NCBI GenBank assembly: GCA_963575745.1
Contig: CAUYUJ010014624.1
Location: 178,985-242,984, forward strand
DNA from: Prorocentrum cordatum
Lineage: Eukaryota; Sar; Dinophyceae; Prorocentrales; Prorocentraceae
Direction of reading: 5' to 3'
Length of the DNA: 64,000 bases
Part shown: positions 41,326 through 53,043 of the stretch, in pieces
How the letters are laid out: each line of letters begins with the position of its first letter
Numbering within the stretch: the stretch's first letter is position 1
Program-made: the position numbers and the translations under genes
The notes under the pieces: generated by a model
Seen by the model: only the letters and a program-made list of their open reading frames with translations
The model's database searches: none
What the model was told of the DNA's origin: nothing

Positions 41326-42139
41326 CTCTCTCGCTCGGCTCGCAATCCGATGCGTTTCTCCCTGGCCCCGCTGGGGGGCGGCGCTCGCCGCCGGCGACCC
41401 CCGTGGGCATCGCAGTCCGAGAGCTTGAGATCGCCGCGTTCTAAGACCAGTTTATTGGCAAAGGCACGGGTTATTTATCCGTCGGGCTGTCGGCCCTGGG
41501 CTGGAGGGGCGTCGAGCAGTCGCGGGCGCCGCGCGCGGTAAACGCGAGGGCCTTCTCGCATGTTTTGGGGTTCGAGAGAGCGTTCTGCTGATGCGATGGC
41601 GAGAGCCTGATTTGCTTCGTTGCGCCGTGCGGAATGCTTCCATGAGCGCCATTTCCACGCCAACAGCACAAATAGCAAGAACAATATTTCCATGTCAGTT
41701 AATGTGCGCAATGATTTGCTTGATTCGCATCTCTCTCTCGCTCGGCTCGCAATCCAATGCGTTTCTCCCTGGCCCCGCTGGGGGGCGGCGCTCGCCGCCG
41801 GCGACCCCCGTGGGCATCGCAGTCCGAGAGCTTGAGATCGCCGCGTTCTAAGACCAGTTTCTTGGCAAAGGCACGGGTTATTTATCCGTCGGGCTGTCGG
41901 CCCTTGGCTGGAGGGGCGTCGAGCAGTCCCGGGCGCCGCGCGCGGTAAACGCGAGGGCCTTCTCGCATGTTTTGGGGTTCGAGAGAGCGTTCTGCTGAAT
42001 GCGATGGCGAGAGCCTGATTTGCTTCGTTGCGCCGCGCGGAATGCTTCCATGAGCGCCAGTTCCACGCCAACAGCACAAATAGCAGGAACAATACTTCCA
42101 TGTCAGTTAATGTGCGCGATGATTTGCTTGATTCGCATC
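41326..42139 (+). repeat. 407-bp tandem duplication, two near-identical copies
   Basis: 41326-41732 and 41733-42139 both begin CTCTCTCGCTCGGCTCGC and end CTTGATTCGCATCT. I count about ten substitutions plus a one-base indel, so the event is recent. Confidence 0.9.
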
Positions 42140-42179
42140 TGCCCTACTTCTATCCTGCAACCATGGCGTTGCTTCCATT

Positions 42180-42560
42180 CCTCTTGTCTTCGCGCTGCTA
42201 CTAGCATCGCAGAAATGTTGTTCGCACACTTCTGGTTGCCGTCGTATTACTACTACTTGAAGTCGTTCTGCGACTGGTATTGCTGCCGTTGCCGCTGCTT
42301 CTTCTGCTGGGGCCGCTGGTGCTGCTCAAGTTTGTCGACCTGTTGCGTTACGTTTTTTCTTGTTGTTTGCGGCAACGATCACCATTACAACTATGTGTAG
42401 TATTGCAATTACCGCGGCGGCGACGGCGATTCTTATGCATGAGATTTGTACGGCGCCGAGCGCAGCTATGAGTACTGCTAGTCCAAATGCTACCACCACT
42501 GTAACTCACATCAATGTTGTTTTTGTTGTTACTACCGCCGCCAGTGCGGCTACTGCCACG
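42180..42560 (+). repeat. Degenerate trinucleotide-phased (YTG/GCT-like) tract
   Basis: TTGCTGCCGTTGCCGCTGCTT-like triplets give strings of Leu/Val in one frame and Cys/Tyr in another. It looks like an old triplet expansion. Confidence 0.4.
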
Positions 42561-42804
42561 CGCGAGACCGACATGTTCCTGCCCGCGGGGACCGGGGCTG
42601 ACGGCGCGGCGCCACGCGGTTGAAGTGGCCCGCTGAGACCCGCGCTCCTTTTACGCTGCCCCGGACTACTGCGATGGCTTCCCCTGTTATTTCAATGGCC
42701 TCTTGCTCTATCTATCGCAGCGGCCTTCCCCGCCGTTGCAACGGCCCCCTCCGGCCGCCCCCGAGGCGCCCCGCCCCCCCCAGCGCAGAAGGCCCAACTC
42801 AGGA

Positions 42805-43085
42805 GTAAAGTAGAGCGGAGCTGAGTAGAGAAGAGCAAGGTATAGTGGAACAGGGCGGATCAGATGCAGAGCGAAGCAGGAGTAGAATAACCCAGGGTGG
42901 ACTTGAGTCGAGTAGAGAGGGGCAGGGGAAGCGTGGACTTGCGCGGCGCGGGGCAGGTCCAAGCCGAGTCGGGAAAATCTTTTGCAGCGGAAGGCATCGC
43001 ATCCGAGCAGGGCAGGGCAGCGTCGACGGCGCGGAGCAGCGCGGGGTGCAGCGAAGTGGGTGGAGTAGGAGCCGAGTAGAGTTGA
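42805..43085 (+). repeat. Degenerate GAGTAGAGC-type short tandem repeat
   Basis: AGAGCGGAGCTGAGTAGAGA-like decamers recur with heavy divergence. Confidence 0.5.
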
Positions 43086-43649
43086 TGCCTGTCATCCAGC
43101 TGCCTTTTCTAGAGCCCCCCGAAGCTCCCGGGGTGCAGCCCAGAGGACCCCCAAATGCTTCCCAGAGGCGCCGCGATGCCCCTGCGGACCTTCCCCGCTG
43201 GACTCCGCCGGGCCCTGCGTGGCCCCGAGACGAAGGGGGGCCCTTCCCATGCGAGCCCCGCAGGGGGCCTGGGCCGGCCCGCCCCTAGCTGGCGGGGGGG
43301 CTGGGGCACGGCCCAAACCGGCCCGCTCGCAGACTACTTGGGGGGGGCCGTTCTGACCGTCCGCCCCGGGGCGCCCCGCTGAGCGACGCGCTGCGCCGAC
43401 GCCTCGGGGGAAGAAAAGGCCCAGCGCCAATTTCGGTGGAGCGCCCCGCTTGGCACCAATGTCAAAACAGTTTCGATTCCGCAATCGCGTCGATCACTCC
43501 GCCAGCCCATCCTGCATCGCTGGTGCCACATGTTCGCGCGTTCGCGGCGAGCGAAAAGGAGGGGGGCGAGGCGGCGGGAGAGGGGGGGCGAGGATGAGGA
43601 GGAGGTCTCCAGAGGCTTTTGCGTCAACTTGGGGCGAAACCGATCATTG

Positions 43650-44290
43650 GCAGGGCGCCTCTCTGGAAGTCACTCGGGGACTTCGTGGCGGCGAGTGTCT
43701 CGAGGGAGCCTTTTGGGGGCCTCTTGGGGCTTCCGGCGGGCCTCTTGGGGGCCGTCGCGAGGGCCTCCTACGGGCCCTTTTGCGGCCTCTCGGGGGATTC
43801 TCGGGGGCTTCTTGGGGGCCTCTTCGGGCCTCGAGGGAATGTCCGTTCGGGTCCGCCGTCTGGGCCCGCTCCTGGAGCCGTCTCTGGGTCCTCTTCGGCC
43901 GTCTTGGTGGCCTCTGGGGCTGTCTTGGGGTCCTCTGGGGCCGTTTTGGGCGCTCTTCGAGGCTTCTTGGGCCGCGCTGGGGCGATCCCGGAAGAACCTC
44001 GGGCCGTCTTGGAGTGCCGGTAAGACGAAGAGGGCAGAGCGCCAACAATTGTCCAATTGTAAAACCAAAGACAATGATTAATGTTTGCCTTTCCCTGTGG
44101 GCCCTCTTGGGAGGTGTCTTGGAGGCCTCTTCGGGCGTCTTGAGGGAGCTTTTGGCTGTCTCGAGGCCATCTCTGGCGTCTTGGATCGCTCTTGGAGCGT
44201 CTCGGACCATGCGGGGCCATTTGAAGCGCTCCTGGAGCGCTCTTGGGAGCCTGCTGGGACCTGGCTGGGGCCCGCCTGGGGCCGCGCCGG
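43650..44290 (+). repeat. G-rich minisatellite (CTTGGGGGCCTC-like units)
   Basis: Units around GGGGGCCTCTTGGGG and GGGGCCGTCTTGG recur every 25-30 bases. Related tracts occur at 58795-59000, 62000-62530 and 63770-63990. It opens long Arg/Pro frames on the minus strand that are not genes. Confidence 0.75.
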
Positions 44291-44469
44291 TGCGCTTTCG
44301 CCCGGGGGCCCCCAGCGGCGGTCCCGCGCGCGCGGATTATAAACATTACCAGTTACCGGAGATTTCAGCCCGCCCCTGGCCCGTTGGGCCGGTGAATTTC
44401 AGAGACCGGTGAGAATAGTATGCGAAGTTTAAATGAAGATATTTAAGATTAGCGCATCACTTGTTTCTA

Positions 44470-44653
44470 GGCCTCCTAGATGGGGTCGGAGTAGATGGGG
44501 CCGGAGGATCGCATCGCATCGCCGATGCATCGGTGATGCGGCTCAATGCGGAGCCCGATTTCCTCCACGCTGGCGTCGCTGATGCATCGCCGATGCATCG
44601 GCGATGCGGCACGATTCTCCGACCCCGTCTACTCCGACCCCATCCAGGAGGCC
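44470..44653. repeat. 184-bp foldback element
   Basis: The left arm starts GGCCTCCTAGATGGGGTCGG. The right arm, ending at 44653, is its reverse complement with about eight mismatches over 64 bases. The centre contains repeated GATGCATCGGCGATGC. AGCGCATCACTTG occurs on both sides (44451 and about 44679), though not directly at the ends. Confidence 0.8.
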
Positions 44654-44973
44654 GTCATTAGTGCTCACTCAGCGCATCACTTGCTCGCGTTAGCGCGCGC
44701 CCCCGCTCCCGCCTGGCCGGCGATGAGTGCGCGATTAGTGCGCGAATGGCGTTCAATTTGTGCGCGATTAGTGCGCCATCAGTCCGTCATCAGTGCGCGA
44801 TTAGGTAGCGATTCCCGCGCGTTGCGCTCGCCATTAGCGCTGCAGCAGCGGGCGAATAGTGTAGAATTCGCGCACGACGAACGATTCCATAATGCGCGAT
44901 TGCCTCGGAATGATACTGACGCATGGTGGAAGCTTTTTCCTACCCGTGGGTGCGTGGGCTGGAATCCCCTGAT

Positions 44974-45530
44974 CTACTTGCCTCTCGCGAACGTATGCGA
45001 GGCATTCTCGAAGTCGATCGTGCCGTCCAGAAATCCTGCGCCCTCCTCATAGGCGGCGATGTGGGCCGCCGTGCATTGGAAGCAATGCAGGGGCCAGCGT
45101 TAATCCAGATGTCGTGGAACTACTGGCCCCTGCGGCAATATTCCTCGGCCAGCTGATTCGCGCCTTCCACGGCGCGGCGGGCAAATGAATCGCCGCGCCG
45201 GCGCGAGAAAGGCCATGAACCGCGCCACTCATGGTAGGCGCCCCCGCAAGCTTGGCCCAGAGCCCGGTCGTTGGCCCTTCCTCTGGATGCGCGCGTTGAG
45301 GAAAACCTTAAATGTCATCTTCGCTCCATGCCCGCTCCTCTCCGCGCTCGTGCAGCTGCCCCTCGAGATCATCCAATGCTTGGTCCAGGAGTTCTTCGCC
45401 TCGCGGCTGCTTGGCAGGGGCGCCGCAGCGGCCGCCGTCCGACGACCCCCCGAAGCGTATCCGATTCTCCGGTGGAAAGACTTTTGGGCGAGGTCGTGAG
45501 AGCTGGTCGCGGGGGCCGCAGGATCTGCCT
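44974..45530 (-). pseudogene. Decayed protein-coding remnant, function unknown
   Basis: On the minus strand, protein-like blocks run in order but not in one frame. They are VFPPENRIRFGGSSDGG to DQALDDLEGQLHERGEERAW (45308-45530); then GAYHEWRGSWPFSRRRGDSF and EGANQLAEEYCRRGQ (45130-45260). After an in-frame TAG comes FHDIWINAG, and a one-base shift at a C-run leads to HCFQCTAAHIAAYEEGAG and DFENASHTFARGK, stopping at 44974. The Cys/His/Trp content and the uninterrupted meaning across the lesions suggest a former gene. Splicing cannot explain the last shift, because no AG lies between the preceding stop and the resumed frame. The family is not recognised. Confidence 0.4.
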
Positions 45531-45859
45531 TGGCCACAGCAGTTAATTGTTAATGGGAAGTGCGTTCGTTAGTGCTCTCACCTTTCTCGCAGCGCAAGTG
45601 TTCAGCGCCGGGGCCGCGCATTCGCGCCTCGGCGCATCTTCCCAGTCGCGCGTGGCGCGCGCGGGAAACTCCCAGACGCGCGCCTTGCTCGGTTGCGACC
45701 AGGGCGGCGTTGGCATTGGCGCCCAGTTGGCCGTGGCGGGCACCCTCCGAGCCATGGCCGAGCATTTGCGCTCCGTCATGTGGCGCTTTTTTCGGCCGAC
45801 GAGCGTTGTCGTGCCTGATGTTCTTGGCGGGGCGCGAGCGGCCTGAGCTGTAGATTCCG

Positions 45860-46440
45860 TTGTGCGTGTTTCGCCGGTTCTTTTGCCCGCGCTATTGGAC
45901 TTGCTGCCAGAGCGCCCAGGCGCCCCGCTGCACGCGCGCCGCGCGGGGCCCCTTGGAATCGCGTTGAGAGGTGCCCTAGCGCGGCGACGAGGGCCGCGCG
46001 TCGGTCCGCACGTGCTCGAGCAAAGACGCCAGTGCAGTTTGCGTTTTCACCGTTTGGTCCCGCTCAGCGCAGTGAGGAAGCTCGCTAGGAAGTGGCACCC
46101 ATGAGAGCTGCAGTCGTAATTATTCGCGCGAGTGGCCAATCTGACATGCGCTTGGCACGCGTGCATGCTCCGCCTGCCTTCGCGCGCGCGCCCCCGCCAC
46201 ATTGGGTGCAGCCACGTCGCTGAAACAGGACAAGTTGGGTCTCGGGAGAGCCTGTGGCTTTCGGGCCGCTCCTGTTTGAGCTGGGGAGCTACGCGTGCAC
46301 CCGTCACATGGGGCACAGTCAAATCGCTGCAGTCAGGACCACCTGGAGCACAGGATGGGCCCTGGTTTTCGGGCACTTTGGTCGGGGAGCCGATTCATGA
46401 CCGAGGCTCGCCGTGGCCGGACGAGCCTCTTCGCTCCTCA
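45860..46440. other. No supported feature
   Basis: GC-rich unique-looking sequence. Confidence 0.35.
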
Positions 46441-46484
46441 TTCGTCGTTCTTTATGGTAGCTTGACGCTTGCCGCCGCTGCCGC

Positions 46485-46501
46485 CGCCGCCGCCGTTGCC
46501 G

Positions 46502-46548
<47 letters not shown>

Positions 46549-46608
46549 TTCCTCGTCCTCGTCCTCGTCCTCGTCGTCGTCATCGTCGTCGTCCTCGTCG
46601 TCGTCGTT

Positions 46609-46641
<33 letters not shown>

Positions 46642-46660
46642 TTCGTCGTCGCCTTCCAGC
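46485..46660. repeat. (GTCCTC)n/(GTC)n microsatellite
   Basis: Hexamers grading into GTC triplets. Open frames here read as Val, Ser or Asp/Glu runs. Confidence 0.95.
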
Positions 46661-46869
46661 GCGTGCCTGGCACGTCCTTTCCTCAGTAGGGGCTTCGGGG
46701 CATGGGGCTCCCTGGGCGAGCAGGCCAGCCGTCCGCCAGAATGGGAGGCCCCGCCACGGGGCCCAGCCCGCGCGCGATGCCCCCCCGAAAAAACAGGCAG
46801 TCGGGGGTTGTCAGGGAAGTCGGCAGGGCGCGCGCTAACCAGTAACGAAATCTTTTTTTTTCTCCACCG

Positions 46870-47390
46870 CATCATCATGGTCACCACCATCACCCTTAGC
46901 ACCATCATCATCACCATCAGCATCATCAGCAGCATCACCATCAGCAGTATCATCATCACCCGCATCATCACCACAATCGATCCTCGATCCTCACTCCTCC
47001 TACCCCTCTTCCTCCTCTTTGGATCCTCCCACCCTTTTCCTCCCCCTCCGCCTCTTCCTCCTCCTCCTCCTCCTCCTCCTCCTCCTCCTCCTCCTCCTCC
47101 CCTTTCGCCTCCTTCTCATTTTCCTCCGCCTCCTCCTCCTCCTCCTCCCCCTCCATAGGGTACCCGAACTCCTCTTCCTCCTCCTCCTCGTCCTCCTCCT
47201 CCTCTTCGTCCTCCTTCTCCTCCTCCTCGTCCTCCTCCTCCTCGTCCTCCTCCTCCTCCTCCTCCTCCTCCTCCTCCATAGAGCCTTGGACTTCAGCAGC
47301 AGTTAATCCAATTAATCCTCCTCCTCCTCCTCGTCCTCCTCCTCCCCCTCCTCCTCCTTCTCCTCCTCCTCCTCGATCTTCTTCGACCCT
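46870..47390. repeat. (ATC)n then (CTC)n low-complexity block
   Basis: CATCATCACC-type units at 46870-46980, followed by dense CTC/CTT triplets to about 47380. Confidence 0.9.
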
Positions 47391-47575
47391 TGACGAGACC
47401 AGAACAGTCGCGGCGCAGCTCGGTGTGCCAGCCAGGCCCCCCTGGCAAACCCCGGCGGCGCCTAGCCGAAAGTGGTGTCGGCTTTCGCTCGCCGTAGCAG
47501 GGCGCCTACTGGCCCCGTTCAGCGACGACGGAGCGTGAGTTGGGCAGGGCGCGGACCAGGATGCTGTCAAAATCC

Positions 47576-47755
47576 GTACATTCGGACTGAGGTATAGGAT
47601 CAAGGTCGATTCGGGGAGGGTGCCTCAGTGTTCTTTGTGTTTGTTGGATGTTCTTCTGCATCCTGGGGGAGGGTACCCTCGAATGCTCTTCATTCTAGCC
47701 GGCGGGGATTCTCATGTTCTCGCTTGATGTTTTCATATTATAGGTCCGATTGTCC
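47576..47755. mobile_element. 180-bp MITE, copy 1
   Basis: Begins GTACATTCGGACT and ends GGTCCGATTGTCC, a slightly decayed version of copy 2's perfect termini. The interior shares GAGGTATA-GATC-AGGTCG-TTCGGGG, CATCCTGGG-GAGGGTACCCT and CTCATGTTCT with copy 2. Confidence 0.75.
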
Positions 47756-49700
47756 CCAGATGCCTTGATGCGACCGTGTTGAAACGCAACACGTGCCGTG
47801 TTCAAACTTCCGTGGTAACGCGCTGCGTATTGGCTCCACGTTTAATCGAACTTATCGCGCCAGGCCTACGTTTTCAATCTAGGCGTTAAGCTCCGTGTCG
47901 ACACGCTATGGGCTGCGTTTTGCGTATCGGGGCTGCTAAACATCCATAGTAAAGATACGCTGCTTCATCAGACTGCCCTTGCATCCCTGCTTTTGCGGCC
48001 CGTCCTGAGTCACTGGTGACGTCCAAGGAGCTCTAAATTGTAAATGAGACTTCGAGGGTCTTGCATCCCTGCTTTGAATTTCGACTGTACGGTGTGGGCG
48101 TTGCTAAGGGATGTGCCCAGGAGTCCTCAGACCCTAGAAGATTATCTACCCGATGAGGGCGGCGGTGATAGCCGTGGCCAAGCCTCAATTGGTATTCCAC
48201 AAGGTTTTCTGACACTGGACTCTTTATCCGATGGTTCCTTCTCCACAAGGCGATCGCTGGCAGGGCCGAGAGAGCCGCCATCGCGGCATTGGTGGAGAGG
48301 AGCGGCTCTTGAATTTGTTGTCCTTTGCATGCAAGTTTGGTTGGGCACGCGGAGAGACAAAAGATTCCGTCGCCGCGGTTAAGTCGTTCCAGAGCGTTCC
48401 CTAACGCTGTTAGAGAGTTCCAGGGCGCGCTGGAACCGCCGCAGCGCCTGATATGTCCTCCAGAACTGTTGGATCTCGGAGACTCCCGATTTGTGCCGGT
48501 TCGATGTTGTCCCAGTCCTGGCCTCGTTTTATTGAGGGGGCGATAGGCGCAGGGGCGGCCCCCAATCGCCCAGTCGTCGTCGATAGGGGCTTGATAGCCG
48601 ACCTCGCCCAGGAATGTGCGGACTCGCTATCGGGGGCCAATGGCCGATTCGCCAACCTATCGCCGATTCCAGTTCGACGTTTCCCTCTTGAGCCCGCCCC
48701 CCCTCATCGCTGACCCAAGGAGCGAAGACGAGGGAGCCGCTCCATGGGGCGATGGCTCTGCGTGTGGCCATCGCTGCAGCGGGAGCTGCGTTTGCGCTGG
48801 GGCTCACTGAAGGTAAAGAGCTCACTGAGGGCAAACAACAGCATCGCTCAGGCAGCGCATTGATGCCAATACTGTGGGCCTTCAAAAACGTTCGCCCTCT
48901 GTGAGCTCGGTGGGGGCAAGTGCTTGCCTTCAGTGGGTGCGGCCGGCGCTGCGGAGAGAGCATCGTTCCATTGGGCGGGAACTCCATGGGAACATTGAAA
49001 CGTGGCCAATCCGCCGGCATGAGTGCCACTGCTGCTCGCTTGCGAATGCAAGGGTGCGGCCAGAGCCGCGGCGAGAGCGTCGTTCCGTTGGGTGGAGGTT
49101 TTAATGGAAATCGCAAAATGTGGCCATCGCAGGAGCACGCCTTGTGAAGGGCAGAGAACGCTCTGAATATAAGCAACATGTCGACAACCATTGCTCGGGA
49201 AGTCTTGTGCGCAGAAACCAGTGTGAGAATTGGGCGGGGGAAAGCAAAGAGACCAGTGGAAAGGGGAGAGAAGTGCTCATATTCACTCGAAGGAGGGGAT
49301 GACGACGACGACGATGACGAGGATAAGAGACGGCGAGGAGGAAGAGAAGTGGAAGAGGGAAAGGAGGAGGACGAGGAGGACGGAAAAGAAAAGGAATAAT
49401 GAGAGGAGGAAGAGGGGAGGCAGGAGGAGGAGAAGGAAGAGTAAGAAAAAGACGAAGAGGGCGGCAGTGGCAAGCTAGGTGCGCTCGCGCTATATCTGAC
49501 ATCCGATCCTTTCCTTTCATCCCTTCATACTGCGTTGAGTTGCCTCTATTCGTGGACGCATGTCATAGCCGACCTGGAACTCCGAAACATACCCAATTGC
49601 GTTTTGCGCAATAGAGGAAGCTGCGTTCAAGCTGCGCATATAGCTGCAATAGGCAGCGCATGTACATAGTACAGGCGCTGTCTTCCCCCCCACCTCCACT
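47756..49700. other. No supported gene; includes a diverged ~117-bp tandem pair near 48940-49126 and GAG/GAC tracts at 49300-49460
   Basis: GGTGCGGCC-GCGAGAG-TCGTTCC-TTGGG units appear at about 48940 and 49055. Open frames are composition-driven. Confidence 0.4.
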
Positions 49701-49719
49701 GCCTCACCGGCGCTAGCCT

Positions 49720-50215
49720 CAACGTCGGCACCTTCGCCAGCGCTGACGCCAGCACTGACGCCAGCATCAACGCCTGCACCTACGCCAGCACCACCGCCAG
49801 CTCCTCCACCAGCGCCGACGTCAGCCCCTACGCCAGCACCACCGCATGCGCCTAACAACACCAGGGCGCCGGTGAGCTGACCAGCTGACCGGTACGCGCC
49901 AGCATCAACACTAACGCTGGCGCTTTCGCCAGGGCCGACGCAAGCACCGACGCCAGCATCAAGGCCTGCGCCCTCGCAGGCATCAACGCCGGTGCGTACA
50001 ACAGCGCCGACGTCAGCCCCTACGACAACACCAATGCCCGCGCCTACGCCGACACCGACGCCGGCGCACTGGTGAGCTGACCAAGTGACCGGTGCACACC
50101 GGCGCCCGCACCAACGCCAGCACCGCGCCGGCGCCGACGCCGGCACCGTCGCCAGCTTCAACGCCTTCGCCTACGCCGGCACCAACGTCAGCGCCTCCGT
50201 CGGCGCAACGATGAG
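49720..50215. repeat. Minisatellite of ACGCCAGCACC-like units with a ~200-bp higher-order repeat
   Basis: 9/18-bp units dominate. GTGAGCTGACCA-TGACCGGT occurs at about 49871 and 50072 followed by similar sequence. Translates as Gly/Val/Ala repeats on the minus strand, not taken as a gene. Confidence 0.7.
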
Positions 50216-51604
50216 CTGAGGAACGATGGGGATGAGCAGATATCCAGCTCGATGGAGTTGAGCACTCCCACGGTGTCCATCACGACGGAGCTTAACACCT
50301 TCTTCGACGTGGCTGTCCTAGTCTTCATCTTCGTGGAATCTCTGATCAAGATCTGACGTAGCCATCTCACTGTCCTGTCATAGAGGCCAGTCAGGCGGTA
50401 AGCTCTCTGGGCAGCCGGAGCTTTCCGCTTCCCCTGGTCCTCTTCCCCCTCCTTTTTTTCTGCAAGAGAGAACATGTTGCCACCCCAAGGGTGCGCCCAC
50501 TCTGCCGCGTCCCGCCCCTACGTGGTAGGACTCGGGCCGGCCTTGCTGGGGTCACCCAGGCTGATGTCTGATCGCACCGCTGGCGAGTTCGGTTTCCTCC
50601 CTCCTCCCTTCTCCTTCCTCCTCCCCTCCTTCCTTCCGCCCCCTTTGGATTGCTCGTGCTCGCGAGGGTTACTGTGCGGGTGCCGTCTCCCTGGGTCGGC
50701 CTACGCGCGCGCGCGAGTTTCTGTTAGGGCGTGTTCTCTTTCCTCGTCCTCCTCCTCCTCCTCCTCCTCGTCCGCGCTCCCTCCTCTTCCTACTCCTCCG
50801 GGGCATCTGTGTGCGAATATCAGAATGTGTTGCCATTCGACGTTTAACCTGCCAGTCTTGGACACATGCCCGGGCAATAATTGCCACGGGTCGCGCTTGC
50901 CTGTCCCGGCCGCGTGGCCGTTGCAGTCTCGCGGTGTTTTTTGCGCGCTGACACTTCGGGGGATATATAGCGCCAGTAATGTTGAGGTAGAAGTGGGAGC
51001 AAGCTGCTTTAACAGCTGTAACGCCGGTTTGGGCGCAAACTGCTTTAACAGTTTTAACGCAGGCTGTGTCGCAATTGCTTTGGCTGGAGTCATCGTGCTT
51101 TGCCAGAAAAGACATGGGACGAGGAGAAGGAGGAGAAGGAGGAGGAGGAGGACGTGGCAGATGGGCAGGAGGATGAGCAGGATGACAGGGAGGCTGAGGC
51201 TGAGGGAGAAGGGCGAGGACGAACAGCAGCAGCAGCAGGAACTTGAGTGGAAGGATTGGGAGGATCAGGAGGAGCTTGGGGGGCGGAGAAGAACAAATGA
51301 GGGAGCGACGACGATGAAAAAAGACTCGGTTCCAGAAGAGTAGCCCGCGTTGGGACGAGAACGCCATTCTAGACGACGGGAACACAGCGCCGATATGATA
51401 ATGAGACCCGCGTTGCAGTGGGAGCACCATTATGACGCACCGAACACAATCGGATCGAACGCATGTCGGGCAAGACAATGTTTGAAAGCTTGCGCGCAGG
51501 AAAAACACTACGCGGAGTGGGCCGAGCATCTCCCGCACAGAGCCAGGGGAAGGATGAGAGTAGTATTCAGAATGTGCAATTGTTCGGCAGCGAGCGAGTG
51601 GGAG
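50216..51604. other. No supported gene
   Basis: Contains a two-copy 36-bp repeat around AACTGCTTTAACAG (50999-51070) and CTC or GAG patches. Confidence 0.4.
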
Positions 51605-51620
51605 AAATAAGACGGGACGG

Positions 51621-52755
51621 GCCTTCTCAAAAGGCTCGGAAGCCCCCTGGCCTGCCGAGAAGTTCTCCAAACCTTCCGCGAAGACACCGAACACTTTTCG
51701 GAAGGCACGAGGGTTTCTGAGGAGTCCCGCCGCCTTCTGAGAAGGTTTTCCCCTTTTCACTTCCCCCCTCGCTGGCCGCTCAATTGTGGAGGACGGAAAA
51801 GAGGAGGGAAAGGAGGAAGAGCAGGGCAGGAGGAGGAGGAGGCTACCGTCCTCCTCCCCCTCCTCCCTCGTGGCATCGCTCAAACGTGTGCATTTTCTTG
51901 ATAAGGGGACCGTCGAGGAGCGCGTTGGGCGACCATGAGAGAAAACACAGACCAACAACATGCACGCTCGAAGCCGACAAACATGTACGGGGAGTGGGCG
52001 TCCGAGCGATGGCCAGCCCTGGGAGAGGGCAGGCCTGGGCCAGCAGCCCCACGGCTGTATCAACAGCTGCCGCACCGGGGCGGACCGCGCTCTCTCTTTC
52101 TCTCCTTCACGCCCTGCTGCTGCGCTGGTCGCCGTCGGTTCTCTGCGTCGTCGCTGTCGTCGGGGGGGGGCGGGGGGGGGAGGTCGGGTGGGACGAAGGC
52201 TTGGGGACGGGGACAGTGGGGGTGCGGACTCCCCCTTTCTGGCGCCCCGCGCTGCGTCGGTCGCCGTCGGTTCTCCCTTCGGCGTCGCTGTCGTTGGGGG
52301 TGGCGGGTGGACAGGTCGGGTCGGAGGAAGGGCCTGGCATCGCTCGGTCATGTGCATGTTGCTCTCGGCGAGACCGTCGAGGAGCATCCTGGATCATCGA
52401 GGAACAAGAACCACACGCACGAGACCGAACAATGCACGGGGGATGGACCTGGACGTCCGAGCGATGGCAAATGCTGCGTCGGTCGCCGTCGGTTCTCTCT
52501 TCGTCGTCGCTGTCGTCGGGGGGGCAAGGGGGCAGGTCGGGTCGGACGAAGGGGGGGGGGAATGGCGACGGGGGAGGGCTCGTCGGCGGCGAGCGAGGGG
52601 GGGAAGCGAGAAGGAGAAGGCCCTCACAGAAGGCGGCGGGGCTTCTCGGAAGCCCTCGCGCCTTCTGAGTGAGAGTTGTCTTACGTTTTCGGGAAAGGCT
52701 TTGAACATTTTCTCCAAGGAAGGCCAGGGGACTTCCGAGCCTTCTGAGAAGGCCC
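51621..52755. repeat. 1.1-kb unit with ~130-bp inverted arms and internal tandem copies
   Basis: 51621-51752 is an imperfect reverse complement of 52627-52755 (shared GAAGGCGGCGGG, GGCCAGGGG-CTTCCGAGCC). Inside, GTCGCCGTCGGTTCTC-type segments occur three times (about 52129, 52260, 52480) and GGCATCGCTC...GAGCGATGGC segments twice. Confidence 0.7.
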
Positions 52756-52862
52756 TCCCTTTCTAACTCCCCCCCTAGGCTCACCACCGCCGGAATATGC
52801 CGCATGTCTGTAGCTGGTTTCGGCACCGCCGCCTAGCGCCGTCCTGTCGCCAGGGAGATCGA

Positions 52863-53043
52863 GTACAGTCGGACCGAGGTATAAGATCGAGGTCGGTTCG
52901 GGGAGGGGACCCTCATGTTCATCGTGTTTGTTTGACGCTCTTGTTCATCCTGGGGAGGGTACCCTTGGATGCTCTGTTTGGTATGGAGGACGGAGGGTCT
53001 CATGTTCTTAAATCGTGTTCTTCTGGCCTAGGTCCGACTGTAC
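52863..53043. mobile_element. 181-bp MITE, copy 2, with perfect 13-bp terminal inverted repeats
   Basis: Starts GTACAGTCGGACC and ends with the exact reverse complement GGTCCGACTGTAC. Homologous along its length to 47576-47755. No ORF; a non-autonomous DNA element. Confidence 0.8.

Noticed and set aside
37481-41345. Several 250-320-codon ORFs on both strands
   Set aside because: Arg/Pro/Ala-rich frames kept open by very high GC. No motif, start context or block structure was seen.
49517-50161. Gly/Val/Ala-rich minus-strand ORF
   Set aside because: A reading of a 9/18-bp minisatellite.
50669-52387. 572-codon minus-strand ORF
   Set aside because: It crosses an inverted-arm repeat unit and CTC tracts, and its composition changes abruptly with each repeat.
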